From Carettochelys insculpta (Eukaryota > Chordata > Testudines > Carettochelyidae): 64,000 bases of DNA. This document shows positions 21,433-31,984 of the stretch, in pieces; position 1 is the stretch's first letter, and every line of letters starts with the position of its first letter. The stretch is taken from contig NC_134161.1 in NCBI RefSeq assembly GCF_033958435.1, forward strand, positions 11,284,001 to 11,348,000, given 5' to 3'. The notes beneath the pieces were generated by a model, which saw only the letters and a program-made list of their open reading frames with translations, made no database searches and was not told where the DNA came from. A program made the position numbers and the translations under genes.

Positions 21433-22899
21433 TGGGGTAGAGAGGACAATTGATCACCTAGGTTAGTGTTTATGGGTTTCATTGATGACACGACCTTAAA
21501 TGACACAGCTCCCCCTAAAGAAACATTCAATCTCAAGAGTGCTGCCTTCTGGCCTGTCATTTCCTGCAGCCTTCCCAGGTAACATGCAAGCTGTACGAGC
21601 CAGAGGAAAGCTCACCATCCACTGACACCCTCACTATCCATCTTCTTTGGCTTTGCCTTACCTTTTGTTGCCAAATTCCCTGGATGGTGAAATGAAGCTT
21701 TTCTTGTCTTCCAAACCAGGAAGGGATGGCAGTAGGGGTGGAGGAAAAAAATAAATTAGCAGGGAAATATATGAATTAATTACTTTTAAAAGGCAGGAAG
21801 AAAAAGCCTCTAACATAACTTCAACCTATTTTATTATACTTCACACAGCTAGGCAGCAGGCGGTGTTCGAGCACTTCTACTTGGATTACTGTAAAGAACC
21901 TCACTTTTTTACTTTCAAATTAACCTGTCAAATCAGATATTTATAAAGGAATTGAAGGCAGGAGAATGAGGGTCCTGGATATTCCCACGCATCAATTAGA
22001 GGGAAATTAATTACAATTTACCTGCATTAGCACATTAACACTCCCTCAATTACAGAGCAGATAGCTCTGCGCTGAGGAATACGTCAAAATAGACTGTACA
22101 CAGGAAGAGGGGCCTTGATTTGATTTCCATAGGACCTCGGGAATCCAGGCCTTGCTTGTCTTGATCTAAATTTTAAATAGAAGTTGATCTGGAGTTGACA
22201 GCTGCCCAGCACAAAATGAATGCACCTGGGAAGTCCTAGGAATACTTTCTCCCTTCATGCTAAGCGTCTGTCCAAGGGTGGATGCCACCCGCAGTGATGT
22301 GTCCATCTCTCCCCATGTACAGTGTGCATAGATGAGATGGGCAAAAGGAAAGAGAGAGAGTGATGTCTTTTGCCCATGGACATGAAGCATGTTATTGGCA
22401 GAGGTGAGGCCAAGACCCAGGTAGTACTGATTTTTTAACCTAGTGGACCAAGCTGCCCCATGAATTGTCCCTCTTCCCCTCTCCTCGATGTGGTTAATGT
22501 GCTGGTGTTTGGCTTAGTGGCAATTTCCTCAAGACTACAGCTCCTTGGACTTTTTCTGATTTTTGATATTTAAACAACATTTTGAATTTTTGTATTAAAA
22601 TGGGGGAGTGACCATTATGTATTTTCCCTATTCTCTGTCTGTCTCTGTTGTAGAATCAGTTCTAGCTCATCTTAGTATTGCTGATCTGAGAGGACAAACC
22701 CAGGGCCATACCCAACACAAATGAAAAGGCTCTTACAGTCCCAAGATAGACACCAATAAGACTAAAAGATGGTCTGACATATATTGATCTCATGCTCTTC
22801 CTCTGTATTCTCCTCTGATGTAATGTGGGGCTGGACAAATGACATTGAATTAGGGTTCAGAGTTAGACGAGAGCAACAGGTTTGTCACTCAGTAACGGC
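21433..22899. other. unannotated, AT-rich possible conserved noncoding part
   Basis: No gene is recognised. At about 21745-22090 AT-rich sequence has clustered TAATTA-type cores ('gaattaattac', 'ggaaattaattacaattta'), which could be regulatory. This is inference from composition. Confidence 0.25.
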
Positions 22900-23391
22900 T
22901 CTGGTCTTTTTCTTCCCTCGGAAGTATCTGACATCGACCAATGTTAGAAGACGAGCTATTGGGCTAGATCAGTGGCTCACATACATATTACTGTGCCCCT
23001 GTCAGGAGTTTGATTTGTTTTGTTTACCCCCAAGTTTCACTTCACCGAAAAACTGCTTGCTTACAAACTCAGATATACATATACAAATGGGACATCACAC
23101 ACTGTTACTGAAAAAATTACTTATTTTCTCATTTTAACCATGTGATTGTAAAAGAAATCAATTTCAATGTAAATATGGCACTCACATTTCAGTACATAGT
23201 ATAAAAGGCAGTACAAATAAGTCACTGTATGTATAAAATTTTAGTTTGCGCTGACTTTATTAGCACTTTTTACATTGCTTGTGGTCAAACCAGGGAAACG
23301 TCCAGATGAGTTGAGTGTATCTCTTGAAAGAACTCTGCCTACCCCCAGGAGAGCCACCGGGATGGATGGACCATTGGGCTGACCCAGAAAA
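22900..23391 (+). mobile_element. CR1 3' tail split by a hAT element
   Basis: CR1 tail sequence 'aagtatctgacatcgacca' ... 'ctattgggctagat' stops at 22969 and resumes at 23360 with 'ggatggatggaccattgggc'. The 390-bp hAT insert lies between. Confidence 0.75.
22970..23359. mobile_element. hAT-like MITE (390 bp) nested in CR1
   Basis: The left end CAGTGGCTC and the reverse complement of the right end CGGTGGCTC are inverted repeats. The flanks GGCTAGAT (22962-22969) and GGATGGAT (23360-23367) agree at 6 of 8. The CAGTGGTTCTCA-like terminus is typical of hAT/Charlie-type MITEs. The interior is AT-rich with 'tacccccaagtttcac' near the left and 'gcctacccccaggag' near the right, a second inner inverted block. 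Confidence 0.8.
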
Positions 23392-24794
23392 GCCAGCTGT
23401 TCTTTGGTCCTCTGTGCCCCTTTGTGCTGTGTTGATAGAGGTCAACACAGTGATGGAACAAGGTCTTTGAGTTCATTGATCTGATAGGCAGGTAGAATAC
23501 TGAGATTATGAATGTGAATGGACAGTCATGGCTGTGATGAGTGGGTTTTAATATGCCATCATGCCTCACATATATATGCTCTATGCCCTCGCTCTGTCCC
23601 CTTCCTGCACCTTGTTCTTGCCATCTTTGCAGCAGATACAAACAAAACATGAAAGTGTACATTCCCCAGGAGTCTTCGAGGACCGTGAGATCTTGTGTGT
23701 GTGTTCTTGGGGCAGATGAATGTTTAATGCACTTAAATGGTTATGAAGCGAGCTTTCTAGGAAGCTGTCCCTGTGGTTGCCTCTCCAGTGGCTGCTCAGA
23801 TGTATTCCCATCCATCTGCAGCCTCTTGAGTCAGCCCTGGCCGAGCTGCTGCACTGTTGTTTTTGATGGGAAAGGCATTATCATCTTTGTGACTAACCAC
23901 TTTTCCATTAGCAATTTGTGACTGTACTAAGGGACCAAGGGGTGATCTGGGGATGAATGGTTCAATCCAATACCACTTTATCATGCAAGCTGGCGCTGAA
24001 GTGGAAACCTCTCTGGCTCAGAGAGGGAGGTGAGGAGGTATTTAGCTGTCATTGAAGTTTCCCATGAACAAGCTGCTGTGTGGCTGAGGAGAGAGTGCCG
24101 CTGGATGCTTGCATCACAAGCTGGGCTGAAGTAGAGCTGGCAGATGTAGACCAAAGACTTGAATGAGATGATGAGATGAGGGAGAGACATGGATCTGGCC
24201 TCTGGACTTATGTTTGTCAGCAAAGAGAGGATCCAAGTGCTGCTGCTGCTCAGGAGAGGGGTCAAACCAAGCACCCAAGCTGAGGGGTGTGTTGAGATCC
24301 AGATCTGAGCCTTCTGAGTCTGGGCATTCTCAAGAGAGAGATCAAATAGTGCATAGATCACTGTGTGGACAAAGACAACTACCTCCAAAACCTGTCATGA
24401 AACTGATTGAATGTTATGTCAAAGTCCAGCAGTCCTCAAGCCAAGTGAAACCTCCTTTTCTGAATGAAATCTAAAGCTCCTGAAGAGCAATCATTCAATT
24501 GGGAATCCTGGTCAAGTGGTCAGAGCAGGCTGAGCTGTTCCAAGCATGTGCCCGTTCTCAGGAGAGGAGAAGGGAGGGACATCCAGGAAGCTGCACCTGC
24601 TTGGGAACAAGGCAATTTCTCTAAGAACCGAGTCTTATTCAGAGAGGTGGCTGGGGCTGATGAGTATATGGAAGGCTGATACATAAGGCTGGCTTATTTC
24701 CCGCCCCCCATGTAAGAAAGAGTAAGATGGTTAGAGATATGTCAGAAGGCTGGGGCATCCAGCTGTCCCTTGCCATGCAAGCCGTATCAATACC
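23392..24794. other. unannotated stretch
   Basis: No gene or repeat that I can name. Frames of 126 (plus) and 135 codons (minus) have no recognisable domain. Confidence 0.4.
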
Positions 24795-24802
24795 CTTTGT
24801 AT

Positions 24803-25000
24803 TACTAGTAACAGGGAGGTAGCCATGTTAGTCTGTATTCTAACAAAACACACAAGCAGTCATGTAGCATCTTAAAGACTAACAAAATAATTTCTTAGGT
24901 GATGAGCTTTGGTGGCGCAGACCTACTTCAGCCCCGCAAAAGCTCACCAACTCATCAATTATTTTGTTCGTCTTTAAGGTGCCACATGGTGGCTTGTTTG
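24803..25000 (-). mobile_element. fold-back element, sibling of 16440-16648
   Basis: The left end carries 'gtagccatgttagtctgta', the inverse of the right tail of the 16440 copy. The hairpin arms are 'catcttaaagactaacaaaa' and 'ttttgttcgtctttaaggtg'. The exact octamer CTTTGTAT flanks it at 24795-24802 and 25001-25008. Confidence 0.75.
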
Positions 25001-25238
25001 CTTTGTATCAATATTAGGCAGAGAAGGAGTGGAGCTGTCCAGGGTCCTGGAGTTCATCCCCATTGTGCAGCAATGTGGGAAACGGTACTGGGAAGTTGCA
25101 TGGTGCACTCTAAAATAAAAATTGTGTTTTTCTGTCCTAACTGCCTGTTTGACTGATTTGGTCTTCCCATTGATAGTGCTGTGGCTATTTACTTACACAG
25201 AAATATCTGTTAATCAGCAATGACCTTTAGCAGTTATT

Positions 25239-25949
25239 AGCTGTGTCTACACGTGGACGCTATTTCGAAGTAGCGGCACTAACTTCGAAATAGCGCCCGT
25301 CACGGCTACACGCGTTGGGCGCTATTTCAAAGTTAACTTCGATGTTAGGCGGCGAGACGTCGAAGCCGCTAACCCCATGAGGGGATAGGAATAGCGCCCT
25401 ACTTCGAAGTTGAACGTCGAAGTAGGGCATGTGTAGTCGTTGCGCGTCCCGCAACTTCGAAATAGCGGGTTCCGCCATGGCGGCCATCAGCTGAGGGGTT
25501 GAGAGACGCTCTCTCTCCAGCCCCTGCGGGGCTCTATGGTCACTGTGGGCAGCAGCCTTTAGCCCAGGGCTTCTGGCTGCTGCTGCGGCAGCTGGGGATC
25601 CATGCTCCAGGCACAGGGTCTGCAACCAGTTGTCGGCTCTGTGGATCTTGTGTTGTTTAGTGCAACTGTGTCTGGGAGGGGCCCTTTAAGGGAGCGGCTT
25701 GCTGTTGGGTCCGCCCTGTGACCCTGTCTGCAACTGTGCCTGGCACCCTTATTTCGATGTGTGCTACTTTGGCATGTAGACGTTCCCTCGCAGCACCTAT
25801 TTCGATGTTGTGCTGCGCAACGTCGAAGTTGAACATCGACGTTGCCAGCCCTGGAGGACGTGTAGACGTTATTCATCAAAATAGCCTATTCCAATGTTGC
25901 TACATCAAAATAAGCTATTTCGATGTAGACTTCACGTGTAGACGTAGCC
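25239..25949 (+). mobile_element. family A element, copy 1 (711 bp)
   Basis: A CpG-rich DNA element. The left end is AGCTGTGTCTACACGTG and the right end CACGTGTAGACGTAGCC, near-perfect terminal inverted repeats. It is flanked by ATT at 25236-25238 and 25950-25952. Subterminal regions are packed with TTCGAAGT / TTCGAAAT / GACGTTGAA-type motifs that make local hairpins. The middle (about 25480-25740) is ordinary GC-rich sequence. Two open frames of 121 and 106 codons (minus strand) also exist in copy 2, but their differences look unconstrained. The superfamily is unresolved; 3-bp TSDs suggest a PIF/Harbinger-like or related mechanism. Confidence 0.85.
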
Positions 25950-25952
25950 ATT

Positions 25953-26989
25953 GTGAGCATGATCTGCACTAGTGCAGCAGCTTGGTGCCCCAGCCTCAGA
26001 CCTTATTGTGCTAGGTACTGTACAAACGCAGAACAAAATGACAGTCTCCATCCCAAGGCTTGACAGTCGATAAGACAAGAGACAATGGGTGGGTGCAAGC
26101 AGGCAGAACGCAAGGAGACAATGAGACAAATGTTGGGCAGCCTGCTAGACAGAGGTCTCCATGCACCAGCAATCTGGCAGTGCCTGTGGACATCCCAGCA
26201 AATGAGAGGGTTAAGGTGAGGGTGATGCAGTGCTTGGCTGGTGTTTTGCAGAGAATGAGGGGAGAGAGGATCTGCAGCTGGATATCAAATCAGGAAGCGG
26301 ACTGAGCAGAATAGCCTGGATGGGGCTGCATTAGCGTCAATATCTCTCCCAGGTGAAGTAGGTGAAGTGTGCTACTCATATGCCTTCCCTCCCCAGTGCT
26401 CCCCGTTTGTGGAACCTCCACCGTGCAATGTTGCCAATGTCCCTTGGGCTGTGTGTTACAGTCCTGGCATGCCCTGCTGTTCCATGTGTGTCCTTCAGGC
26501 CTAAGATTCTGTGGTAACCCTAGGCCCCACCAGGGCTCTGTTAATCCATCTCAGTCCTGACTCTGCCCTCCCAGTCCTGCAGCCATGTTCCTTCCACAGG
26601 TCTGTGGCCATAACACCTCAGTCCTGGCCAGCAGCAACCCAGCTCTTCCAGTCTTGGGGTATTTGTGAGCAGAAATGATCCTCTGCAGCAAAAGCAGCGG
26701 AGTGACTCTGGCAAATCTCTGCCATGGGCAGGCTGCAATGAACCAATGTAATTTTTATTTGCTGCGTCATCCATATGCAAAGACTGGTCTCTTTAGGAGA
26801 TGGGCTGACCCATCATCTACTGTTCTATAGGAAGTCTCTCTGAATTTCACAGGGATTTGCTTGCTTTTCTTTTGAGTTGGTGCTTGCTACAGCTCTGGGT
26901 ACAAGGTCAGGCCTGCCTGAAAAACGGTCATGTGCTTGCCTTGTGTGGATGTGTTGGGTGTTGAATGGCTCTTTATGCATCCTCTCTAC
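25953..26989. other. spacer between two inverted family A copies
   Basis: About 1 kb of unique-looking sequence plus an ancient repeat fragment at 26008-26190. No gene recognised. Confidence 0.5.
26008..26190. repeat. ancient amniote repeat fragment
   Basis: Reads 'tgtgctaggtactgtacaaa', 'gacagtctccatcccaaggc', 'gataagacaagagacaatgg'. Same family as 12349-12565 and probably an old SINE or LINE tail. Class uncertain. Confidence 0.55.
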
Positions 26990-27671
26990 GGCTACGTCTA
27001 CACGTGCACCCAACATCGAAATAGGCTATTTCGATGAATAACGTCTACACGTCCTCCAGGGCCGGCAACGTCGATGTTCAACTTCGACGTTGCTCAGCCC
27101 AACATCGAAATAGGCACAGCGAGGGAACGTCTACACGTCAAAGTAGCACACATCGAAATAAGGGTGCCAGGCACAGCTGCAGACAGGGTCACAGGGCGGA
27201 CTCAACAGCCAGCCGCTCCCTTAAAGGGCCCCTCCCAGACACAGTTGCACTAAACAACACAAGATACACAGAGCTGACAACTGGTTGCAGACCCTGTGCC
27301 TGCAGCATAGATCCCCAGCTGCCGCAGAAGCAGCCAGAAGCCCTGGGCTAAGGGCTGCTGCCCACGGTGACCATAGAGCCCCGCAGGGACTGGAGAGAGA
27401 GCATCTCTCAACCCCCCAGCTGATGGCCGCCATGGAGGACCCAGCAATTTCGACGTTGCGGGACGCGGATCGTCTACACGGTCCCTACTTCGACGTTGAA
27501 CGTCGAAGTAGGGCGCTATTCCTATCTCCTCATGAGGTTAGCGACTTCGACGTCTCGCCGCCTAACGTCGAAGTTAACTTCGAAATAGCGCCCGACGCGT
27601 GTAGACGTGACGGGCGCTATTTCGAAGTTGGTGCTGCTACTTCGAAGTAGCGTGCACGTGTAGACGCAGCT
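26990..27671 (-). mobile_element. family A element, copy 2 (682 bp), inverted
   Basis: The reverse orientation of copy 1, closely similar by eye over the 121- and 105-codon frames. Left end GGCTACGTCTACACGTG, right end CACGTGTAGACGCAGCT, flanked by TAC at 26987-26989 and 27672-27674. The terminal 10-mer GTCTACACGT or its inverse recurs internally: 26996-27005, 27043-27052, 27129-27138, 27472-27481 (9/10), 27597-27606 (inverse, 9/10), 27656-27665 (inverse). A 27-bp difference from copy 1 lies just inside the left end. About fifty CpG by eye count. Confidence 0.85.
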
Positions 27672-27674
27672 TAC

Positions 27675-29189
27675 ATTATATAAAGCAGGTTGTGCCCTAA
27701 CACTCTGCTAAGAGCTGTGAGATCCCATGTCCCTCCTAGTTCTAGGGTGACTAGTTCCCAACCTCCATTGGGAGGAGCTTTTATCCAAGAAGTACCCAGA
27801 ACACTTTGCAAGTGTAATTCAAGGGTGGAGCTCTGATATGGGGGGTGGGAAGGATTTCTGCAAAAAGCAGGGTAGGGCAGGTTGGGATTTCTCTCATTTC
27901 CCAATAGTTCTTTTTAGTTGCTTAAAGACAGAATAAGGACAGATACTCTCTCCCCACTACTGAGATGAAGCTAGCTCTGAGGTGGAACACAGCAGCTGTT
28001 TGTGCACAGCAATACTACAGTACTAATACAGGATAGGAAGTGAAGAAAAGTCCTGGACACAGTGGCAACCACAGGGGTGATTTAAGAAAGGCAGAATACA
28101 ATTAGTCAAATTGGAATTAGGCTGTAGTGGCAAGATTAATGCCTCTCTTTGTAAAAAGTACAATGGGATGCTTAACTTAAAAGCCAGGGTCTGCATTTTA
28201 AAATGGTGTTGCACTTCTGTGGCTCTGTCCAAAATCCCCAAACACTTCCCATTCAGCATCACAGCCCCCGGCCTCCTTCGGTACACAGAGGATTTGAGAG
28301 ACTCTCTCTCTCTCATGTTTGAGTGCCCTGCCCCAGTGCACTCACAGCCCCCTTCCAGGAGCAAGGGACACTGGTTTAAAACTCAGTCCGAGGGAAGGGC
28401 TCTGTTTTCTCCACTGTTGCTGCTTTCTTCAGCTCTGATCTTAATTTGTTCACTCCTACAGTTGGTGTGCCCTCTGCCTCTAGCATAGCTATATTTGCAG
28501 CCCTGCTATCCTGCATTTGCCAGTAGCATGAATTGTGGTGATCCCAGAAGCCGCCAACCTCCTGCCCCCACTCCTGGTTCTGGTGGCTCTCCCTTGGTCC
28601 CAGATGAGCTGGGTTCTTTCCTCCTCTGTCAGCCATCAGCCACTTTTTTTCCCCTTACACGGAGCCTGCATGCACAATGAGGAGCCCAACCCATGGCTGG
28701 TGTACGTTGGCTTCAACAGAGCAGAGCTCCTTTCCCGCAGCTGAGCATCTGGCCTGAGGCATGGGCTCCAGGGTGGCGGTGTGGGAAATGCACAGGGGTT
28801 AGGAACTAGAAAGCAGGAACACCCAGCTGACAAGCTGTCTGAAGCTGAGCTGATCAGAGATGCTGACGGCCCTGCTGCTTCCGGGAGCCGTCTCCATGCC
28901 CTCCTCACTGACAGGCGGAGTTGGAGTTCTTTCATATTTGATGGGTTCTGCCTTGGCAGTGTGTGTGTGTGTGTTTGTTTTAATGCTTGTTCCACTCTTC
29001 AGAAATCCCTGCCCAATGGAAGTGGGCCCGCCAGGGACCACCCTGGCCTGGGGGCCCTCAGGGGAGGGGAAGCTCGGTAGATGTTTAGGTTTGGTTGCAA
29101 TATTTCATCTCTTCCCACCCCACACTTGGCATTCTTGTTCCCATTGGAATTATGCCCCAAAGCCCGAGAGAGGCAAGGAGCTTGGAATC
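27675..29189. other. unannotated stretch
   Basis: No gene or repeat recognised. A short (GT)n run is at 28959-28974. Frames up to about 125 codons are unremarkable. Confidence 0.4.
28959..28974. repeat. (GT)n microsatellite
   Basis: Eight GT units followed by GTTTGTTT. Confidence 0.9.
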
Positions 29190-29790
29190 TGCCCATCTGC
29201 TCATACATACCGCCGATTTGTCCACCTGTCTGCTCATACGTACCCCCCTCCATCTGTCTGTCTGCTCATACGTACCCCATCCGTCTGTCTGCCTGCTCAT
29301 ACGTACCCCCATCTGTCTGCCTGCCTGCTCATACGTACCCCCCATCCATCTGTCTGTCTGCTCATACGTACCCCATCCGTCTGTCTGCTCATACATACCC
29401 CCATCCATCTGTCCACCTGCTCATACGTACCCCCATCCATCCATCCGTCTGCTCATATGTACCCCTATCCATCTGCCTATCTGGTCATACGTACCCTTCC
29501 CATCTGTCTGTATGTCTGCTCCTACATACCCCCATCCGTCCGTCTGCTCATACATCCACCCTGTCCATCTATCTGCTCATACGTACTCCAGTCCATATGT
29601 CTGCTCCTACATACCTCCATCCTTCTGTCTGCTCCCATGTGCCACCTGTCCATCTGTCTGCTACCACATACCACCGTCCATGTTCATGCATCCCCCGTCC
29701 ATCCATCTGTTTACGCACATGCATACCCCCATCCAGTCTGTTTGCTTCTATGTACCCCACTCTGTCTGCTCATTTGTGCTCCCATTCACC
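29190..29790. repeat. minisatellite, about 20 units of about 30 bp
   Basis: The repeat core is 'ctgctcatacgtacccc' followed by 'catccatctgtctgt'-like sequence. Core starts fall roughly every 27-35 bases from about 29198 to 29766. Unit length varies because the (CTGT)n/(CATC)n part expands and contracts. The right half is more diverged. All three plus-strand frames stay open over much of the array because the units lack stops and are pyrimidine-rich; since unit lengths are not multiples of three, no frame is preserved and it is not coding. Confidence 0.9.
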
Positions 29791-30097
29791 TTCCTGTATC
29801 CTGTGATGTCACCCCATCTGTCCTCCTGCCCCTTTCTCTGTCCATCAGTGAAAAGCCTCCGTCTGTCGGTCACCACTAAGCATTCACGCCCTGTGCTGGC
29901 AGATGGCTGATGCCACAAAGTCTGCTTCTCTTGCAGACAAGTGGGCAACCTCACCTCGTTCTCCCTTCTTAGCCTCAGGAAGCGCAGCACTTCGTGAGCA
30001 TTTCAGGCCGAGTGGAAGGAGTTCGGCTAAGGCACTTAGGAGAGGGCTCTGTCAGTCGCAAGGCATGGTGGGCTGGGCCATCTTTCTAGGATTCACT

Positions 30098-30184
30098 GGC
30101 TGTGTCCACACTGTGCCTCTCAGCCCAGGCAGAGTGGACTCACACTGATAGCTAGCACATGTAATGTGGCAGTGTGGACACGGA
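30098..30184. repeat. inverted repeat with GTGTCCACACT ends
   Basis: The left block 'ggctgtgtccacactgtgcc' and the right block 'ggcagtgtggacacgga' are near-perfect inverses around a 50-base loop. The ends resemble the GTCTACAC-type termini of the family A/B elements, so this is probably a fragment of another such MITE. Confidence 0.5.
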
Positions 30185-31111
30185 CTTTGTGGCTGAGGCT
30201 TGGGCTGACCATGTGAGGTCCAGCCCTCCCATACCCTGGGTCTGCCCTGAGGTGGCTAGTCCAGCCTCTGCTGGTGCTGTGACACCTGACATAGCTGTTG
30301 TGTTAGTGCACCCGCATGTTTCTCAGTAGCAGGAGTCCATTGACTCGGACTTGAACGCTGCCTCCCAGCTGTTGTTTTGCCATCCCCAGTGGGGCCTGTC
30401 AGTATGCAGCAATGGGCTGTAATTACTATAAGCTGGATATGGACAGCCTGTTGGACTGCACTGAATGTTGAGCTGAGAGACCTCAGAGACGGGCTTTGGC
30501 TGGGGTGAATATGGAGGGGATGCATTCCTGGGGCTGCTGGACACAGGCTGACTGGGGGGCTCTCTCTGACTGCCACGGTGCAATCAGTCTGCGTGCCATA
30601 GAGTCACCACACAGACTCCCTAAATCCTGCCCTCTTCTCCTTGCACCAGGAGCTTTTAGCAGAGATTCCCCCTTTTGTTGGAAGAGATGGAACATGATAT
30701 GACAGGTGCAACCCTCGCATGCTCCTCAGTGTCGAAGATGTCGTTGTTCAAAGGCTGGCACTAAAATCCTCCCCCAGGCCTGGGATGGTAACAAGTCCTG
30801 TGATTCTCCCTCTCCACCTGTTTTTCAGGCCTCGCAGCTGCCTGTCTGTGTCACCCTGGTGAGAGGGGAGCAGAGGTCTCCTGGGAAGCTCAGGAGCATT
30901 CACCTTGCGTAGCACAAGTCCAGTTTGTCCAGCCTAGGCTCGGGTTAGGTGGGCATTATTAACCATGGGCATCGCTCACAGCGTTTCAGCTTCAAACTCC
31001 CCGCCTTGCAGGTGCAGAGCCCCATTGCTCTGCAGCACAGTTGTAATGTGATGCAAGTGCAAAACTCCACCCGTAGAAGCTGAGGCCTTTTGCTTGTATT
31101 CCTTGGTCATC

Positions 31112-31294
31112 CATGCTCCCTGTTAGCTGAGCGCATGGACATCCACCCCAGCGAGATTCAGGTTCTGCCCAGCTGATTAGCAGAGCACCTACAGCCAGCA
31201 GCCTGTGTTTCTGCTGGTGGTACACAGCTGCACGTCTTGGTGCACATAACAAAATTTATTCTGCCCATGGATGGGAAAAAGAGGAGAAACACTG
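31112..31294 (+). mobile_element. hAT MITE, third copy of the 188-bp family
   Basis: Matches 18574-18761 along its length: 'gttagctgagcgcatgg', 'cagctgattagcagagcacc', 'aaaatttattctgcccatgg', ending 'gaaacactg'. The ends CATGCTCCC and (reverse complement) CAGTGTTTC are diverged inverted repeats. The flanks TGGTCAT and TGATCAC match at 5 of 7 with a one-base offset, consistent with an old TSD. Length 183 bp. Confidence 0.75.
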
Positions 31295-31399
31295 CTGATC
31301 ACTGAAGCTCCCTTCAGAAGCCCACAGCCAGAGCAGGAGATCCAGGCAGCAGTCTGTCTTACTGCTTTTACTGCTCAGCATCACAATATCTAGGCACCT

Positions 31400-31489
31400 T
31401 TATGATTCATCCTCCTGACACGCCTGTGAGATGAAGAGGTGTCCCTGTTCCCATTTTACAGATGGGGAACTGAGGCAGAGGGAGGTTAA
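31400..31489 (-). repeat. MIR-like SINE, right-hand part of a split copy
   Basis: Antisense MIR: 'ccattttacagatggggaac', 'tgaggcagagggaggttaa'. It breaks at 31489 and resumes at 31720 after an inserted element. Confidence 0.75.
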
Positions 31490-31719
31490 GGATCTGTGTG
31501 CTGCAATTAGAAGTGTGACTGCAGCATCTGTAGAGGAACCTTTTATTTAGCAGCACAGCCTAGCTGTTCCACTGCACACCCAGGCTCCCAGGTAGGCTTG
31601 TATGGCCCGTGCACTGGCAGTGTTGTTGCTCTTGTTACGAGAGCTGGTTGGATGAAATCTAGCTCAGGTACACCGACAGGTGGTGCTGTCACATCTCTGA
31701 CTGCAGTATAGACATGCCC
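31490..31719. mobile_element. PIF/Harbinger-like MITE (230 bp) inside a MIR
   Basis: The left end is GGATCTGTGTGCTGCAATTAG and the right end 'ctgcagtatagacatgccc', a diverged inverted pair of the GGGTATGTCTACACTGCA type. The exact trinucleotide TAA flanks both sides (31487-31489, 31720-31722), the TWA target typical of PIF/Harbinger. Removing it and one TAA rebuilds a MIR 'ggaggttaagtggcttcaca' sequence. Non-coding. Confidence 0.75.
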
Positions 31720-31808
31720 TAAGTGGCTTCACAGATAGTCTATGGCAGAGTCGAGAATTTCACCTGGGTTCCTGATTCCAGGCCAATGTCCTCCCCACTG
31801 CTCCGTCC
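31720..31808 (-). repeat. MIR-like SINE, left-hand part of the split copy
   Basis: Continues the MIR broken at 31489: 'taagtggcttcacag', 'tctatggcagagtcgagaat', 'gttcctgattccaggcc', ending 'ctccccactgctcc'. Confidence 0.7.
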
Positions 31809-31984
31809 TTCCTGCTTCAAGAGGACTGTTCTGTGCTCTGTTGCAATAGCCCTGTGATCAGAACTTCATTCCCGACTGTGTCTGCGTATGTCAGGCAGAG
31901 CAGGGAGTGCTGCTTAATTCACTGTCAGTGGGAAAGGATCAGGTTTGGGCAGGGACAACTCACCCACCCCAGTAGAGGTGATAA

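Noticed and set aside
25260..25460. Clustered TTCGAA palindromes as heat-shock or other regulatory sites
   Set aside because: They recur across family A copies as part of the element's subterminal repeats, so a structural/transposition role is the simpler reading.
25260..27650. Frames of 121 and 105-106 codons conserved between family A copies 1 and 2
   Set aside because: About 19 of 121 residues differ between copies that are otherwise very similar at the DNA level, and many changes are radical, so there is no sign of protein-level constraint. Copy 3 does not keep the full frames, and no known domain is seen.
29190..29790. Resemblance to a CRISPR array (regularly spaced repeats)
   Set aside because: The units are contiguous tandem repeats without unique spacers, in a vertebrate genome.
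28860..29910. Three overlapping long plus-strand frames (339, 241 and 271 codons), repetitive and Tyr/Pro/Ser/Cys-rich
   Set aside because: They are the three frames of the minisatellite. Unit length varies and is not a multiple of three, so no frame is kept from unit to unit; openness follows from pyrimidine-rich units lacking stops.
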